Part shown: positions 18,217 to 26,372 of the stretch, in pieces
Layout: every line of letters begins with the position of its first letter
How positions within the stretch are numbered: the first letter of the stretch is position 1
NCBI RefSeq assembly: GCF_004000865.1
Contig: NZ_BIMB01000021.1
Span: 1-64,000 of the forward strand
DNA: 64,000 bases
Reading direction: 5' to 3'
From: Paenibacillus elgii NBRC 100335
GTDB lineage: Bacteria > Bacillota > Bacilli > Paenibacillales > NBRC-103111
Notes under the pieces: generated by a model
Databases searched by the model: none
Seen by the model: only the letters and a program-made list of their open reading frames with translations
What the model was told of the DNA's origin: nothing
Program-made: the position numbers and the translations under genes

Positions 18217-19410
18217 TTAGCACAATTTTGCTGCGCGATATTCGTTCGGGCTGCAGCGAAGATAACGTTTGAACAGCCGGCTGAAGTAATTGGAATCCTG
18301 AAAACCGGCGAGCGAAGCGATCTCCTGCACCGGTTTATCCGTGTTTTCAAGGTAATAGACCGCTTTTTCGATTCGGAGCTTGTTCAAGTAGTCGACGAAG
18401 GTGCTTCCCGTTTCCTTGCGGAACAGGTGACTGAAATGGTAGGTACTAAGGTAACAATATTGTGCTATCTCTTCGAGGGGAATCTTGCGCTGATGATGCT
18501 GTTTCATGTAGGCGATGGCCGTCCGGATTACCGGCGACACCTCCGCTGTCTGCGCCTCGCCGATCCGTGCGGTCAGCTTGCTCCAGTGCTCGCTGACTTT
18601 GGCCACGAACTTGTCGTAGCGGATCGTCATGTACAGATCTTGAATAAACCGGGCGTTCTCCGACAAAATGCTCTGCGCATGACCGCCCACATCGAGCGAC
18701 AGGCGCGTCAGCTGCATGACGAGGTCGATGACCTCGGATTTGAACATATCGACATTGCCGCGGTACGTCTGCCCCATGCGCTCCAGCAGCAGGTGCAGGT
18801 ACGAAACCGCCCCGTGCACGTCGCCCAGACGGACACGGGCCATCAGCTCCGTCCGTTCCGCTTGCGAGACCGGCTTGTGCGGCTGCTCGCCATCCTGCTT
18901 TGGCTTTTCGTACTGGAAAATGAGCCGGTTGCCCTGGAAAAAGCGGTCGATCATCGACTCCTTCGCTTCCTCGTACGAGTAGTGGAGCATATACGGGTTA
19001 TCGTAGAAGGTGCCTATGCCGACGGAGACGGAAAAGCCCTGCGCGTCGGTCAGCTTCTGCACCTGCTTCGCCATCGCGAAAGCGGTCTTCGCGGGATCGG
19101 GATCGCGCCGGTCCTTCGTCCCCAGCTCGACGAGCAAGGCCAGCACGCCTTCGGCCACCCATACCCAGACGAACGGCGCCTGGATGCCCGCATGCAGAGC
19201 GTCGATCAGCTTCTGCCCGATATCGATGCGCCACTGGATGGGCTGCCCGAGCGCCAGATCGGGATACCGGTCCATCGAGAAGACCATCGCCAGGTTGGGC
19301 CGGAGGTACATATCGAACTCCGCCTGCATCTCCGCGAACGTCGCTTCGTGAACCAGCGTACCGGAGATCAGCAGGTGGGTAAACGTCGCTTGAGTCGGAT
19401 GTTGCCTCAT
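18217..19410 (-). CDS. AraC-type regulator with CdaR GGDEF-like domain
   Basis: 397 residues. The last ~100 are a classical AraC DNA-binding domain with two helix-turn-helix units (EEIAQYCYLSTYHFSHLFRK and VQEIASLAGFQDSNYFSRLF). The middle (around SVSVGIGTFYDNPYMLHYSYEEAKES) resembles the degenerate CdaR GGDEF-like module of YesN/PocR-type regulators. The N-terminal part is unassigned and not membrane-spanning. It is encoded about 110 bp upstream of livJ in the same direction and is the likely activator of the liv-hut block. Confidence 0.87.
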   Translation of the reverse strand: MRQHPTQATFTHLLISGTLVHEATFAEMQAEFDMYLRPNLAMVFSMDRYPDLALGQPIQWRIDIGQKLIDALHAGIQAPFVWVWVAEGVLALLVELGTKDRRDPDPAKTAFAMAKQVQKLTDAQGFSVSVGIGTFYDNPYMLHYSYEEAKESMIDRFFQGNRLIFQYEKPKQDGEQPHKPVSQAERTELMARVRLGDVHGAVSYLHLLLERMGQTYRGNVDMFKSEVIDLVMQLTRLSLDVGGHAQSILSENARFIQDLYMTIRYDKFVAKVSEHWSKLTARIGEAQTAEVSPVIRTAIAYMKQHHQRKIPLEEIAQYCYLSTYHFSHLFRKETGSTFVDYLNKLRIEKAVYYLENTDKPVQEIASLAGFQDSNYFSRLFKRYLRCSPNEYRAAKLC

Positions 19411-19683
19411 GGGAGCCTCCTAATGGTTATTCAGGTTAAAAAACTCATATCCAATATAGCATGATTGCCGCAGCAGAACAGGAGACGGCGGCAAGGGAAT
19501 TTTTTACTGCCAGACGGCCAATGGAACGTACCGGCTCTCTTGTTAGGCTTAACGTCCGACTGGACGTGCAAGGGGAGTCAAACCTTGGAATGTCATGGGG
19601 TTGTCCCTTATTTAAGTTATCGGAATATATCGAATTTTTTACAATATTATTTATATAATCCATTATTTTATAGGAGGGTATGT
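19411..19683. other. Intergenic region between araC-type gene and secreted protein gene
   Basis: This 273-bp divergent region contains a small hairpin (ACGTCC-gact-GGACGT) and a very AT-rich stretch before 19670 that should hold the promoter of the secreted-protein gene. No gene is seen in it. Confidence 0.5.
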
Positions 19684-20166
19684 ATGATGAAGAAACCGGC
19701 ATTTCTCGTATCGATGTGTTTGTCCATGGGGTTATTGTATGGAGCATTACCGGCATCAGCAGAACCGGCTCCAGCAGTTCCCCTGCAAGCGGGACATGTT
19801 ATCAGCCCTACGGTAGATACGGGATGGGTCAAAACATGGGGGGCCGAAGCCAGGCTTTATACGGATCGCGAAAAAGATTACTCTCCCGCTGACAGTTATG
19901 TCGAGGTCACTGCCGAGAAAAAAGGATGGGAAACTAATTATTATGAAATTTATCTTTATCGCGTAGAACTTACTGGTCTCCACTTCGTAAACTATAAAAC
20001 GGGATACATGAGTGTTGGGACGAAAGCGAAATTTTATATTGACGATTTCTTATCTAAGGGAAGCAGCGGTGAATTTAAAGTTGAAATGCAACTTTACAAA
20101 GAAAGAAAAGATCGCGACCAATATCTGGGCGAGTGGGGAACTAAGACCTTCAAAATAAATCATTAG
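19684..20166 (+). CDS. Small secreted protein of unknown function
   Basis: 160 residues. A clear Sec signal peptide (MMKKPAFLV, hydrophobic core, LPASAEPAP cleavage region near 27) is followed by about 130 residues with many Tyr, Lys and Asp and alternating beta-type patterns (YYEIYLYRVELTGLHFVNYK, EFKVEMQLYKERKD). I do not recognise the family. An AGGAGGG site lies 6 bases before the ATG at 19684; ATG at 19687 is equally possible. The mature part and upstream region are clearly more AT-rich than the neighbours, a possible sign of recent acquisition. Confidence 0.7.
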   Translation: MMKKPAFLVSMCLSMGLLYGALPASAEPAPAVPLQAGHVISPTVDTGWVKTWGAEARLYTDREKDYSPADSYVEVTAEKKGWETNYYEIYLYRVELTGLHFVNYKTGYMSVGTKAKFYIDDFLSKGSSGEFKVEMQLYKERKDRDQYLGEWGTKTFKINH

Positions 20167-20174
20167 TTCAAACG

Positions 20175-20201
20175 AAGCCGTAGAATTCATTTCTACGGCT
20201 T
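20175..20201. terminator. Bidirectional terminator
   Basis: A perfect 11-bp stem AAGCCGTAGAA/TTCTACGGCTT with a 5-base loop lies between the convergent secreted-protein and MFS genes. Confidence 0.7.
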
Positions 20202-20216
20202 ATTCGCTTCCGCAGC

Positions 20217-21485
20217 CTACCCCGTCTCTTCCGTTTCCACGGACTTGAACCGGCTTTTGCCGAAAAAGACGTAGAACAACACCGAAACGACCGTATACAC
20301 CACTGCCGTGATGCTGAACGCGTAGACGTAGCCGTAGTAGCTGCCGTATTGAGCGACAAGTCCGGTGCTGACCGGCGAAGCCAGAAACCAGCCCAGATTG
20401 AACACCGCTTCTCCGGAGCTGGAGGCAAGTCCACGCAGCGAGCGGTCGACGTATTTCATCTTGATCGTGTTGTAGAACGGATTGGCCGCATTCATCAGAG
20501 CTTGCCGGAACAAGTACCCTCCGCTCGCAATCATCAGATTGGTCGAAAACGCCGTAATCAGCAGAAACGGGATCGAGCACAGCTGAAGCACGATGACCGC
20601 TTTCGCTTCCCCGAGCCGCCGGGCGATGACCGGACCGATCAAGTACGCGAGCGCGGTCGCGCCCTGTCCCAAGGAGACGATGACGCCGATCACCGATTTC
20701 GAGGCGCCGAAGCGGTCTTCGAAATAGACGTTCAAGTAAGGCACCACCATGCCTCCGGCCGTCGAAGTCATGAGCCCGAGCAGTACGAAGAGGCCGATCA
20801 CTTGAAGCGACGCTTTGTGATGCTGCACGGCATGCCGCCATGACAGCTTCCCGCCGGATGGCCGTTCCTCCCGGGCCCCCTTCAGCATCAGGACCGGAAT
20901 CAGCCCGAGCGCCGCTATGCCGACGCCCGTCAGCAAGGTCAGACGCAGACTCAGGACACCGTCGAGACCGAAGGTAAACTGGAGCGTGTCGGTGAGAAAC
21001 CCGCCGAACACGTTGCCGATAACGCTTGCAAACATGACGAGAGCCAGATTCAGGCTGAACAGGTGCACCCGCTGCGACGGGGTGGAATGGTTCGCCATGA
21101 ACGGAATGACCGTCGCCGACACGACCGCCAGCGTCATGCCGCCCAGAAACGCGGAGACGAGCAGCCCCTGCTCGCCATCGATCAGCGAGCGGGCGGTCAG
21201 AGCGGCGATCACCAAAAAGCCCCCAATCGACACGAGCCGTTTCGGACCGAACCTGTCGTTCATGATGCCGGCCGGCACCAGCACGATCGCTGCGGCCATA
21301 GCCGCCATTCCCACAATATGCCCGACCATCGTCTGGTCGTAGCCGAGCGCTTTGACATACAGATTATAGACGAGGCCGAACATCCCGAGCCCCAAATTCC
21401 ATACGAAATTAAAGCAAAGAAACAACCGGAGATTCCGGCTGTACCCGAGAAACTGCATCTTCCATTCATATAATAAAACCGACAT
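20217..21485 (-). CDS. MFS transporter
   Basis: 422 residues with about 12 membrane helices. MFS motifs include the loop 2-3 motif GIMNDRFGPKRLVSIGG (normally GxLaDrxGrkr) and its weaker repeat GPVIARRLGEAKA in the second half. The central cytoplasmic loop is basic (KGAREERPSGGKLSWRHAVQ). It is a predicted exporter or sugar-type facilitator; the substrate is unknown. A GGAGG site lies about 10 bases before the ATG. It is transcribed alone, divergent from the kinase-like gene. Confidence 0.85.
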   Translation of the reverse strand: MSVLLYEWKMQFLGYSRNLRLFLCFNFVWNLGLGMFGLVYNLYVKALGYDQTMVGHIVGMAAMAAAIVLVPAGIMNDRFGPKRLVSIGGFLVIAALTARSLIDGEQGLLVSAFLGGMTLAVVSATVIPFMANHSTPSQRVHLFSLNLALVMFASVIGNVFGGFLTDTLQFTFGLDGVLSLRLTLLTGVGIAALGLIPVLMLKGAREERPSGGKLSWRHAVQHHKASLQVIGLFVLLGLMTSTAGGMVVPYLNVYFEDRFGASKSVIGVIVSLGQGATALAYLIGPVIARRLGEAKAVIVLQLCSIPFLLITAFSTNLMIASGGYLFRQALMNAANPFYNTIKMKYVDRSLRGLASSSGEAVFNLGWFLASPVSTGLVAQYGSYYGYVYAFSITAVVYTVVSVLFYVFFGKSRFKSVETEETG

Positions 21486-21670
21486 CGGCTATCCGTCCTC
21501 CGGAGTCATGCAGCATGAATACCACATTTTAAGAGTAACCGATTCCATCGATGATTTGAATCTCTTTTTTTCAACGTTTCCCTTTCCAAGGCTTGGATAA
21601 AGATGTTATGCTTGGCAGATACGGAGCGGACAGTCCATACAACAGCTCCGGTTCGGAAGGAGAGACTAGA

Positions 21671-22657
21671 TTGACAAGCTGGCATCAGAGCTTTACTCAA
21701 GATTTGTTAAACCAAGCGGCCCGCGCCTACGGGGTGGCCCCGGAGACGGTGAGCCATGTAGGAGGCTTTGAAAATCTCATATACGGCTTCCGGCGCGACG
21801 GCCGGGACCTGATTCTGCGCGTGACCCACAGCTCGCACCGCTCGCGGGAGCTGATCGAGTCGGAGCTGCACTTTGCGAGCTATCTCGCGGAGGGCGGCGT
21901 ACGGGCGGCGAGGCCGGTGCCGTCTTGCTCCGGCGAACGGACGGAAACGGTTGAAACGGAAGACGGCTACTTCACGCTCGCCTGCTTCGAACAAGCGCCG
22001 GGCGGTCTCGTCCAGGCCGGGCATCCGGCTTGGGGTCCCCGCCTCTTCGAAGGCTGGGGCGAAATTACGGGCCGCATGCACAAGCTCGCCCGGTCGTACA
22101 CCGTCCCTGCGGACATGACCCGCAGGCCGGACAAAGATATTTTGACCTTGGACCCGGCTTATTTGTCCCATCCCGACATTGCCTTGGCCCACGGTCGGTA
22201 CGTCGAGGTGGAGGCGCGCATCAACGCACTTGAGCCGGAACCGGACGGCTTCGGCTTATGTCACCGGGATTTGCATCACAAAAACTTTTTTGTACACGGG
22301 GAAACGATCACGGCGTTCGATTTCGACGATTGCGGGTACGACTATTTCGTGCAGGATATCGCCATGGCCGTTTATTATGCCTCGGTACTGGGGGATTGGG
22401 CCCGGCCCGAAGCCGACCCGAAGCGCGTGTCCGAATTCGCCAACCGGTTTCTGGACAGCTTTATGAACGGATACCGGCGGGAGCACGAGCTAAGCAGCCA
22501 CTGGCTGAAGCAGCTGCCGCTGTTCGTGGAAAGACGCCGCTGCGATATGTGCATGATCTTCCTGCAAAACGCAGTCGCCGAGCCTCCGAGTGCAGCGATC
22601 CGCGAGTGGCTTGACCGGAATGTGGAACAAATTTCTCACGGGAATACCTTATTATGA
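21671..22657 (+). CDS. Aminoglycoside/choline kinase-like phosphotransferase
   Basis: 328 residues of the APH/ChoK kinase fold. It has a weak N-lobe (RVTHSSHRSRELIESELHFA), the Brenner catalytic motif LCHRDLHHKNFFV with catalytic Asp, and the metal motif ITAFDFDDCGYDYFVQDIA. The arrangement is closest to the SrkA/homoserine-kinase-like group; the substrate is unknown. The start is taken as TTG at 21671 because GGAAGGAG lies 8 bases upstream and the length then fits the family. The frame is open to a TTG at 21593 without a ribosome site. A terminator follows. Confidence 0.8.
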   Translation: MTSWHQSFTQDLLNQAARAYGVAPETVSHVGGFENLIYGFRRDGRDLILRVTHSSHRSRELIESELHFASYLAEGGVRAARPVPSCSGERTETVETEDGYFTLACFEQAPGGLVQAGHPAWGPRLFEGWGEITGRMHKLARSYTVPADMTRRPDKDILTLDPAYLSHPDIALAHGRYVEVEARINALEPEPDGFGLCHRDLHHKNFFVHGETITAFDFDDCGYDYFVQDIAMAVYYASVLGDWARPEADPKRVSEFANRFLDSFMNGYRREHELSSHWLKQLPLFVERRRCDMCMIFLQNAVAEPPSAAIREWLDRNVEQISHGNTLL

Positions 22658-22694
22658 CCTGTGCAGTTTGTGGAAAATCTAGGTAAATATTTGG

Positions 22695-22722
22695 TAGCCC
22701 CTGGCTTCAAGACCAGGGGCTT
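22695..22722. terminator. Bidirectional terminator
   Basis: TAGCCCCTGG pairs with CCAGGGGCTTA around an 8-base loop, followed by T-rich sequence. It lies between the convergent kinase-like gene and dhaQ. Confidence 0.7.
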
Positions 22723-22738
22723 ATTCTATTTTGCCATC

Positions 22739-23737
22739 CTACCATTTCGCTACTTTAACGTCCGCTTTCAGCCACGCTTCCCACTTCGGATCTTCGATCT
22801 TAAGAAAACTGAGCGAAATTCCTTCCATATCAAGCGAAGTCAAATGCGTGCCGATTTTGACGAACCGGACATCCAAGCTTTCCAGTTCACACAAGCGGCG
22901 AATGTCATTGGCAAACGCATACTGTTCAACCAGCGGGGTCGCGCCTAAACCGTTAACCAGTATCGCGAAAGGGTCTTGCCTTCTCCAACGGTATACGCTT
23001 TTCAGCTTATTGAACAGCTCGACCGCGAGCTTTTCCGAAGAAGAAAACACCTCTTTGCGGTACCCTTTCTCCCCGTGGATACCGACGCCGTAATACGCTT
23101 CGTTTTTTTGCAGCGTAAACGACGGTTCATCCTTCGTCGGATCGTTAGCCGGCGACAGCGCCACGCCTAGTGTGTGCAGCCTGCCGATCACTTGCTCGCC
23201 GAGTTCCTTCAGTTGCTCCAGCGTGTAGCCTTCCCGCGCGGCCGCCCCCAATATTTTATGGACCAAAACGGTACCCGCGACGCCCCTTCTTCTTTTGTTG
23301 TACGTCACGTCATCTTCGATCGACACATCGTCGTTAACGATCACATGGTCGACCATTCGCCCTTCTTCTTTCGCCAAAGCTTCCGCCGCCAAAAAATTGC
23401 CGACATCCGCGGTAAAGTTTTTAACGATGAGCAGCACGCTTCTGCTCCTGTCCACGAGGCGGATTGCCTCCAACACTTGCTCCGGCGTCGGCGGCACGAA
23501 AATTTCACCCACAACCGCAACGGAAAGCATGCCGTCGCCCACATAGCCGAAATCCGCCGGCTCATGGCCGCTTCCTCCCCCGCTGATGAGCACGACTTGC
23601 TGGCCCATGTCCGCAAGGTCTTGACGGAATATCAAATTATATTTCTCGTTATAGGACACCCGGTCTTTATGCTCAAAATAAAATCCTTGCAGCATATGGC
23701 AGACGATATTTTGAACATCGTTGATGATTTTCGTCAT
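22739..23737 (-). CDS. dhaQ: DhaK paralogue, probable DhaQ co-activator
   Basis: 332 residues of the DhaK fold: SGGGSGHEP near 50, KNFTADVGNF for the catalytic Asp region, and the substrate-binding His in YYGVGIHGEKG. Its neighbour is a DhaS-type regulator, overlapping by ATGA, and a complete DhaK-DhaL fusion is encoded divergently. No DhaL or DhaM accompanies it, so it is more likely the ligand-sensing co-activator DhaQ, as described in Lactococcus lactis, than an enzyme. The residue pattern diverges from the enzymatic copy after GHEP (ADFGYVGDG instead of AHAGFVGKG). The ATG at 23737 has AAGGTGG 8 bases upstream. Confidence 0.75.
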   Translation of the reverse strand: MTKIINDVQNIVCHMLQGFYFEHKDRVSYNEKYNLIFRQDLADMGQQVVLISGGGSGHEPADFGYVGDGMLSVAVVGEIFVPPTPEQVLEAIRLVDRSRSVLLIVKNFTADVGNFLAAEALAKEEGRMVDHVIVNDDVSIEDDVTYNKRRRGVAGTVLVHKILGAAAREGYTLEQLKELGEQVIGRLHTLGVALSPANDPTKDEPSFTLQKNEAYYGVGIHGEKGYRKEVFSSSEKLAVELFNKLKSVYRWRRQDPFAILVNGLGATPLVEQYAFANDIRRLCELESLDVRFVKIGTHLTSLDMEGISLSFLKIEDPKWEAWLKADVKVAKW

Positions 23738-24324
23738 TTGTTTTTCCACCTTACTCTGGTTTGTTTCCCGGTCTGCTCGAGCAGCAGCAGTTGATTACGG
23801 ATCATCTCTTTGATGAGCGAAGACAACACCGAAGGTTGAATGGAGCAATGGTGTTCAATCCAATCTTTGATCGTCCCGACAAACCCGTGACTGTAAAACG
23901 ACGCCACCATATTTCTGTTCGCCTCGGAGATATGGATCGGCTTGTCCGTCAACCGTTCATCGATGATTTTGATATATAAATTTTTTGTATGTTCAAATAA
24001 ATACTGGTTAAACGAATTTTGATCGGTTACTTTAAACGCCCTGCGATAAAACCGCTGATTCTCGTAAAAATAGTCCATCAGCAAGTCGAAAATGTTCTCC
24101 CACTTCTCATAATCCAAAAAGTCCTCGATGTTTTCCTTCGTTTCTTCTTTGTAAATCCAGCCCAAGAGCTCATACTTGTCCACGAAATGATAGTAAAACG
24201 TTTGCCTGCGCATCTGGCAAGACTGCATGATATCGCTTACGGAAATTTCATGGAACGATTTGGTTTCCATCAGTTTCTTTAAGGAATTCGCTATGATCTT
24301 TTTGGTAATGAGCGAATTGGTCAT
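23734..24324 (-). CDS. dhaS: TetR-family transcription activator DhaS
   Basis: 196 residues. The N-terminal TetR helix-turn-helix is IANSLKKLMETKSFHEISVS-DIMQSCQMRRQTFYYHFVDK. The C-terminal half matches the DhaS-type TetR_C_8 ligand domain (FYSHGFVGTIKDWIEHHC). In Lactococcus, DhaS with DhaQ and dihydroxyacetone activates the dha operon, an exception among TetR proteins. Here it is divergent from dhaKL with a candidate operator in between. The ATG at 24324 is 6 bases after GAAGAG; a second ATG two codons earlier is possible. Confidence 0.85.
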   Translation of the reverse strand: MTNSLITKKIIANSLKKLMETKSFHEISVSDIMQSCQMRRQTFYYHFVDKYELLGWIYKEETKENIEDFLDYEKWENIFDLLMDYFYENQRFYRRAFKVTDQNSFNQYLFEHTKNLYIKIIDERLTDKPIHISEANRNMVASFYSHGFVGTIKDWIEHHCSIQPSVLSSLIKEMIRNQLLLLEQTGKQTRVRWKNK

Positions 24325-24398
24325 GATCATCTCTTCCCAACCCTAGGTTTACTGTTCATCTTAACAAAATCATCATGATTATTGAAGCAAGCGTTGTT

Positions 24399-24420
24399 TG
24401 ACAGTTTGCCGTTTTTGTCC
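24399..24420. promoter_or_regulatory. dhaS: Candidate DhaS operator
   Basis: This 22-bp site has half-sites TGACAGTT and TTTTGTCC separated by 6 bases. Against the Lactococcus DhaS site as I recall it (GGACACAT, N6, ATTTGTCC) it matches 12 of 16 positions. It ends one base before the dhaKL -35 hexamer, the position expected for an activator. Confidence 0.5.
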
Positions 24421-24421
24421 G

Positions 24422-24450
24422 TTTACGATAAAACGTTTTCATTCTATCAT
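24422..24450 (+). promoter_or_regulatory. Predicted dhaKL promoter
   Basis: TTTACG at 24422-24427 and TATCAT at 24445-24450 are separated by 17 bases. Both hexamers are imperfect, as expected for an activator-dependent promoter. The dhaKL GTG start is 52 bp further on. Confidence 0.5.
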
Positions 24451-24501
24451 AGGGATTAATCAAACAATTTGGAATTTAGTGATCGCGGGAGGTAGGGCAA
24501 A

Positions 24502-26259
24502 GTGAAAAAGATCATCAACAAACCGGAGACGCTGGTCGCGGAAATGTGCAACGGACTCGTCATGGCCCATCCGGAGCTGGAGTTTATCAAGAAATATAAG
24601 GTGATCAAGAAAAAAGAAATTAACGAAAACAAAGTCACCTTGATCAGCGGCGGCGGCAGCGGGCACGAACCGGCTCACGCCGGATTTGTCGGCAAAGGGA
24701 TGCTGGATGCGGCCGTATGCGGCGATGTGTTTGCATCTCCGTCCCAAATTCAGGTGTACCAAGCCATGAAAGCAACAGCAAGTCAAAAAGGGACGCTGCT
24801 GATTATCAAAAACTACAGCGGCGACGTCATGAACTTCAAAAACGGCGCTCAACTGGCCGCAGAAGACGGCATCCAAGTGGAATATGTGCGCGTCGACGAC
24901 GACATTGCCGTTGAAGACAGCTTGTACACGGTCGGACGCCGCGGCGTTGCCGGAACGGTGCTCGTCCATAAAATCGCCGGAGCTGCTGCGGAAGAAGGCC
25001 GCGATTTGATGCAGGTGAAAGCGGTCGCGGAAAAAGCGGCGCATCACGTGCGCAGCATCGGCGTGGCGCTCACTTCGTGCACCGTTCCTGCACACGGGTC
25101 GCCGACGTTCAAGCTCGGTGAAGATGAAATGGAATACGGCGTGGGCATTCACGGCGAACCGGGCCAGCGGCGGGAAAAAATCGTCAGTGCGGACGAACTG
25201 GCGAAGCGGATGACAACTGAACTGTTAAAAGATTTGGGCATCCAAGACGGGGACAATGCGGAAGTTGCCGTGCTCGTCAACGGCTTCGGCGCAACCCCAT
25301 TGCAGGAGCTGTACTTGTTTAACAACGCGACGGTTCGCGAGCTCGCAGGCCGGAACATCCGGATTTGCCGCACGTTTGTCGGCAACTATATGACAAGCAT
25401 TGATATGGCGGGCATTTCGCTGACGATCTTGAAGCTCGATGACGAACTGAAGACGCTCGTATCGAAAGAATGTCATGCGCCGGCATTCCGGGTGAACGGT
25501 CCGGTACCACAAGTCGAGTATGCGGACATCGCGGAAGTCGACGACGATCGACCGGTTTCCTTCAAAACGGAAACGCCGGAACATGACGCGGTGGTTCAAG
25601 GCGGCGTGCTGACGCTTCAAAACATGATCTACATCGTCGATAAAATGAGCGAAATCATTATCGAAAATGAGGTTCCGTTCTGCGAACTCGACTCGCACGC
25701 GGGGGACGGCGATTTCGGGATGAGCGTCTCCAAAGGATTCAAGCAGTTAAAGCGGGAGTGGAGCGCGATCGTGGCCCAAGAGCCTTTCACGATCGGTTCT
25801 TTCCTGGACGCGTGCTCGATGGTCATTATGGAATATTGCGGCGGCGCTTCCGGACCGATTTGGGGCTCGGCGTTCCGCGCTGCCGGCAAAGCGGCGGCAG
25901 ATAAAGCGGCACTGACTGTTGCGGAATATGCGGAAATGCTGCAAGCCGCGGTCAAAGGCATTCAGGCAACTGGGGAGCGTTCCTTCGGCAGAGGCGCCGT
26001 CGTTGGCGACAAAACGCTGATTGACGCGCTGGTGCCCTTCACGGATACGTTCACGGCAAGCGCCGTGGCGGGCGACGACTTTAAAATCGCCTTTGAAAAG
26101 GCGGCGCAAGCTGCGGTGGAAGGCGCCGAAAAAACGAAACAAATCGTCGCCCGAATGGGGCGCGCCGGCACTGTCGGCGAACGCAGCCTGGGCTATCCGG
26201 ATGCAGGCGCCCACGCGCTTGGCGTCATCTTTACGGAAATCGCCCGCAGCTTGAAATAA
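24502..26259 (+). CDS. dhaKL: ATP-dependent dihydroxyacetone kinase, fused DhaK-DhaL
   Basis: 585 residues. The DhaK half (1 to about 330) has SGGGSGHEPAHAGFVGKG, KNYSGDVMNF and the covalent substrate His in YGVGIHGEPG. A short linker leads to the DhaL half (about 375-585) with the Mg/ATP site ELDSHAGDGDFGMSVSKGF, GGASGPIWGSAF, GDKTLIDAL and GRAGTVGERSLGYPDAGA. The fusion means ATP rather than PTS phosphate is the donor; it makes dihydroxyacetone phosphate for glycolysis. A GTG start follows GGGAGG by 9 bases. It is likely controlled by the divergent dhaS-dhaQ pair. Confidence 0.93.
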   Translation: MKKIINKPETLVAEMCNGLVMAHPELEFIKKYKVIKKKEINENKVTLISGGGSGHEPAHAGFVGKGMLDAAVCGDVFASPSQIQVYQAMKATASQKGTLLIIKNYSGDVMNFKNGAQLAAEDGIQVEYVRVDDDIAVEDSLYTVGRRGVAGTVLVHKIAGAAAEEGRDLMQVKAVAEKAAHHVRSIGVALTSCTVPAHGSPTFKLGEDEMEYGVGIHGEPGQRREKIVSADELAKRMTTELLKDLGIQDGDNAEVAVLVNGFGATPLQELYLFNNATVRELAGRNIRICRTFVGNYMTSIDMAGISLTILKLDDELKTLVSKECHAPAFRVNGPVPQVEYADIAEVDDDRPVSFKTETPEHDAVVQGGVLTLQNMIYIVDKMSEIIIENEVPFCELDSHAGDGDFGMSVSKGFKQLKREWSAIVAQEPFTIGSFLDACSMVIMEYCGGASGPIWGSAFRAAGKAAADKAALTVAEYAEMLQAAVKGIQATGERSFGRGAVVGDKTLIDALVPFTDTFTASAVAGDDFKIAFEKAAQAAVEGAEKTKQIVARMGRAGTVGERSLGYPDAGAHALGVIFTEIARSLK

Positions 26260-26301
26260 TCTAGAGAACAGCGGCCGGATGAGGACATTATTTATTGTAT
26301 A

Positions 26302-26343
26302 AAATCAGCAAAAAACCGCCGTAAAGAGCGGTTTTTTCTGATT
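26302..26343 (+). terminator. dhaKL terminator
   Basis: AAAAAACCGC/GCGGTTTTTT around an 8-base loop, extended by AATCAG/CTGATT. It lies 40 bp past the dhaKL stop and can also serve the convergent adenylyltransferase gene. Confidence 0.8.
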
Positions 26344-26372
26344 TTCCCAGTTTTATGGTTCAAAATCCTGCA

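Noticed and set aside
18139-19464. 441-codon open frame opposite the AraC-type gene
   Set aside because: Antisense shadow; the minus strand has two clear helix-turn-helix units.
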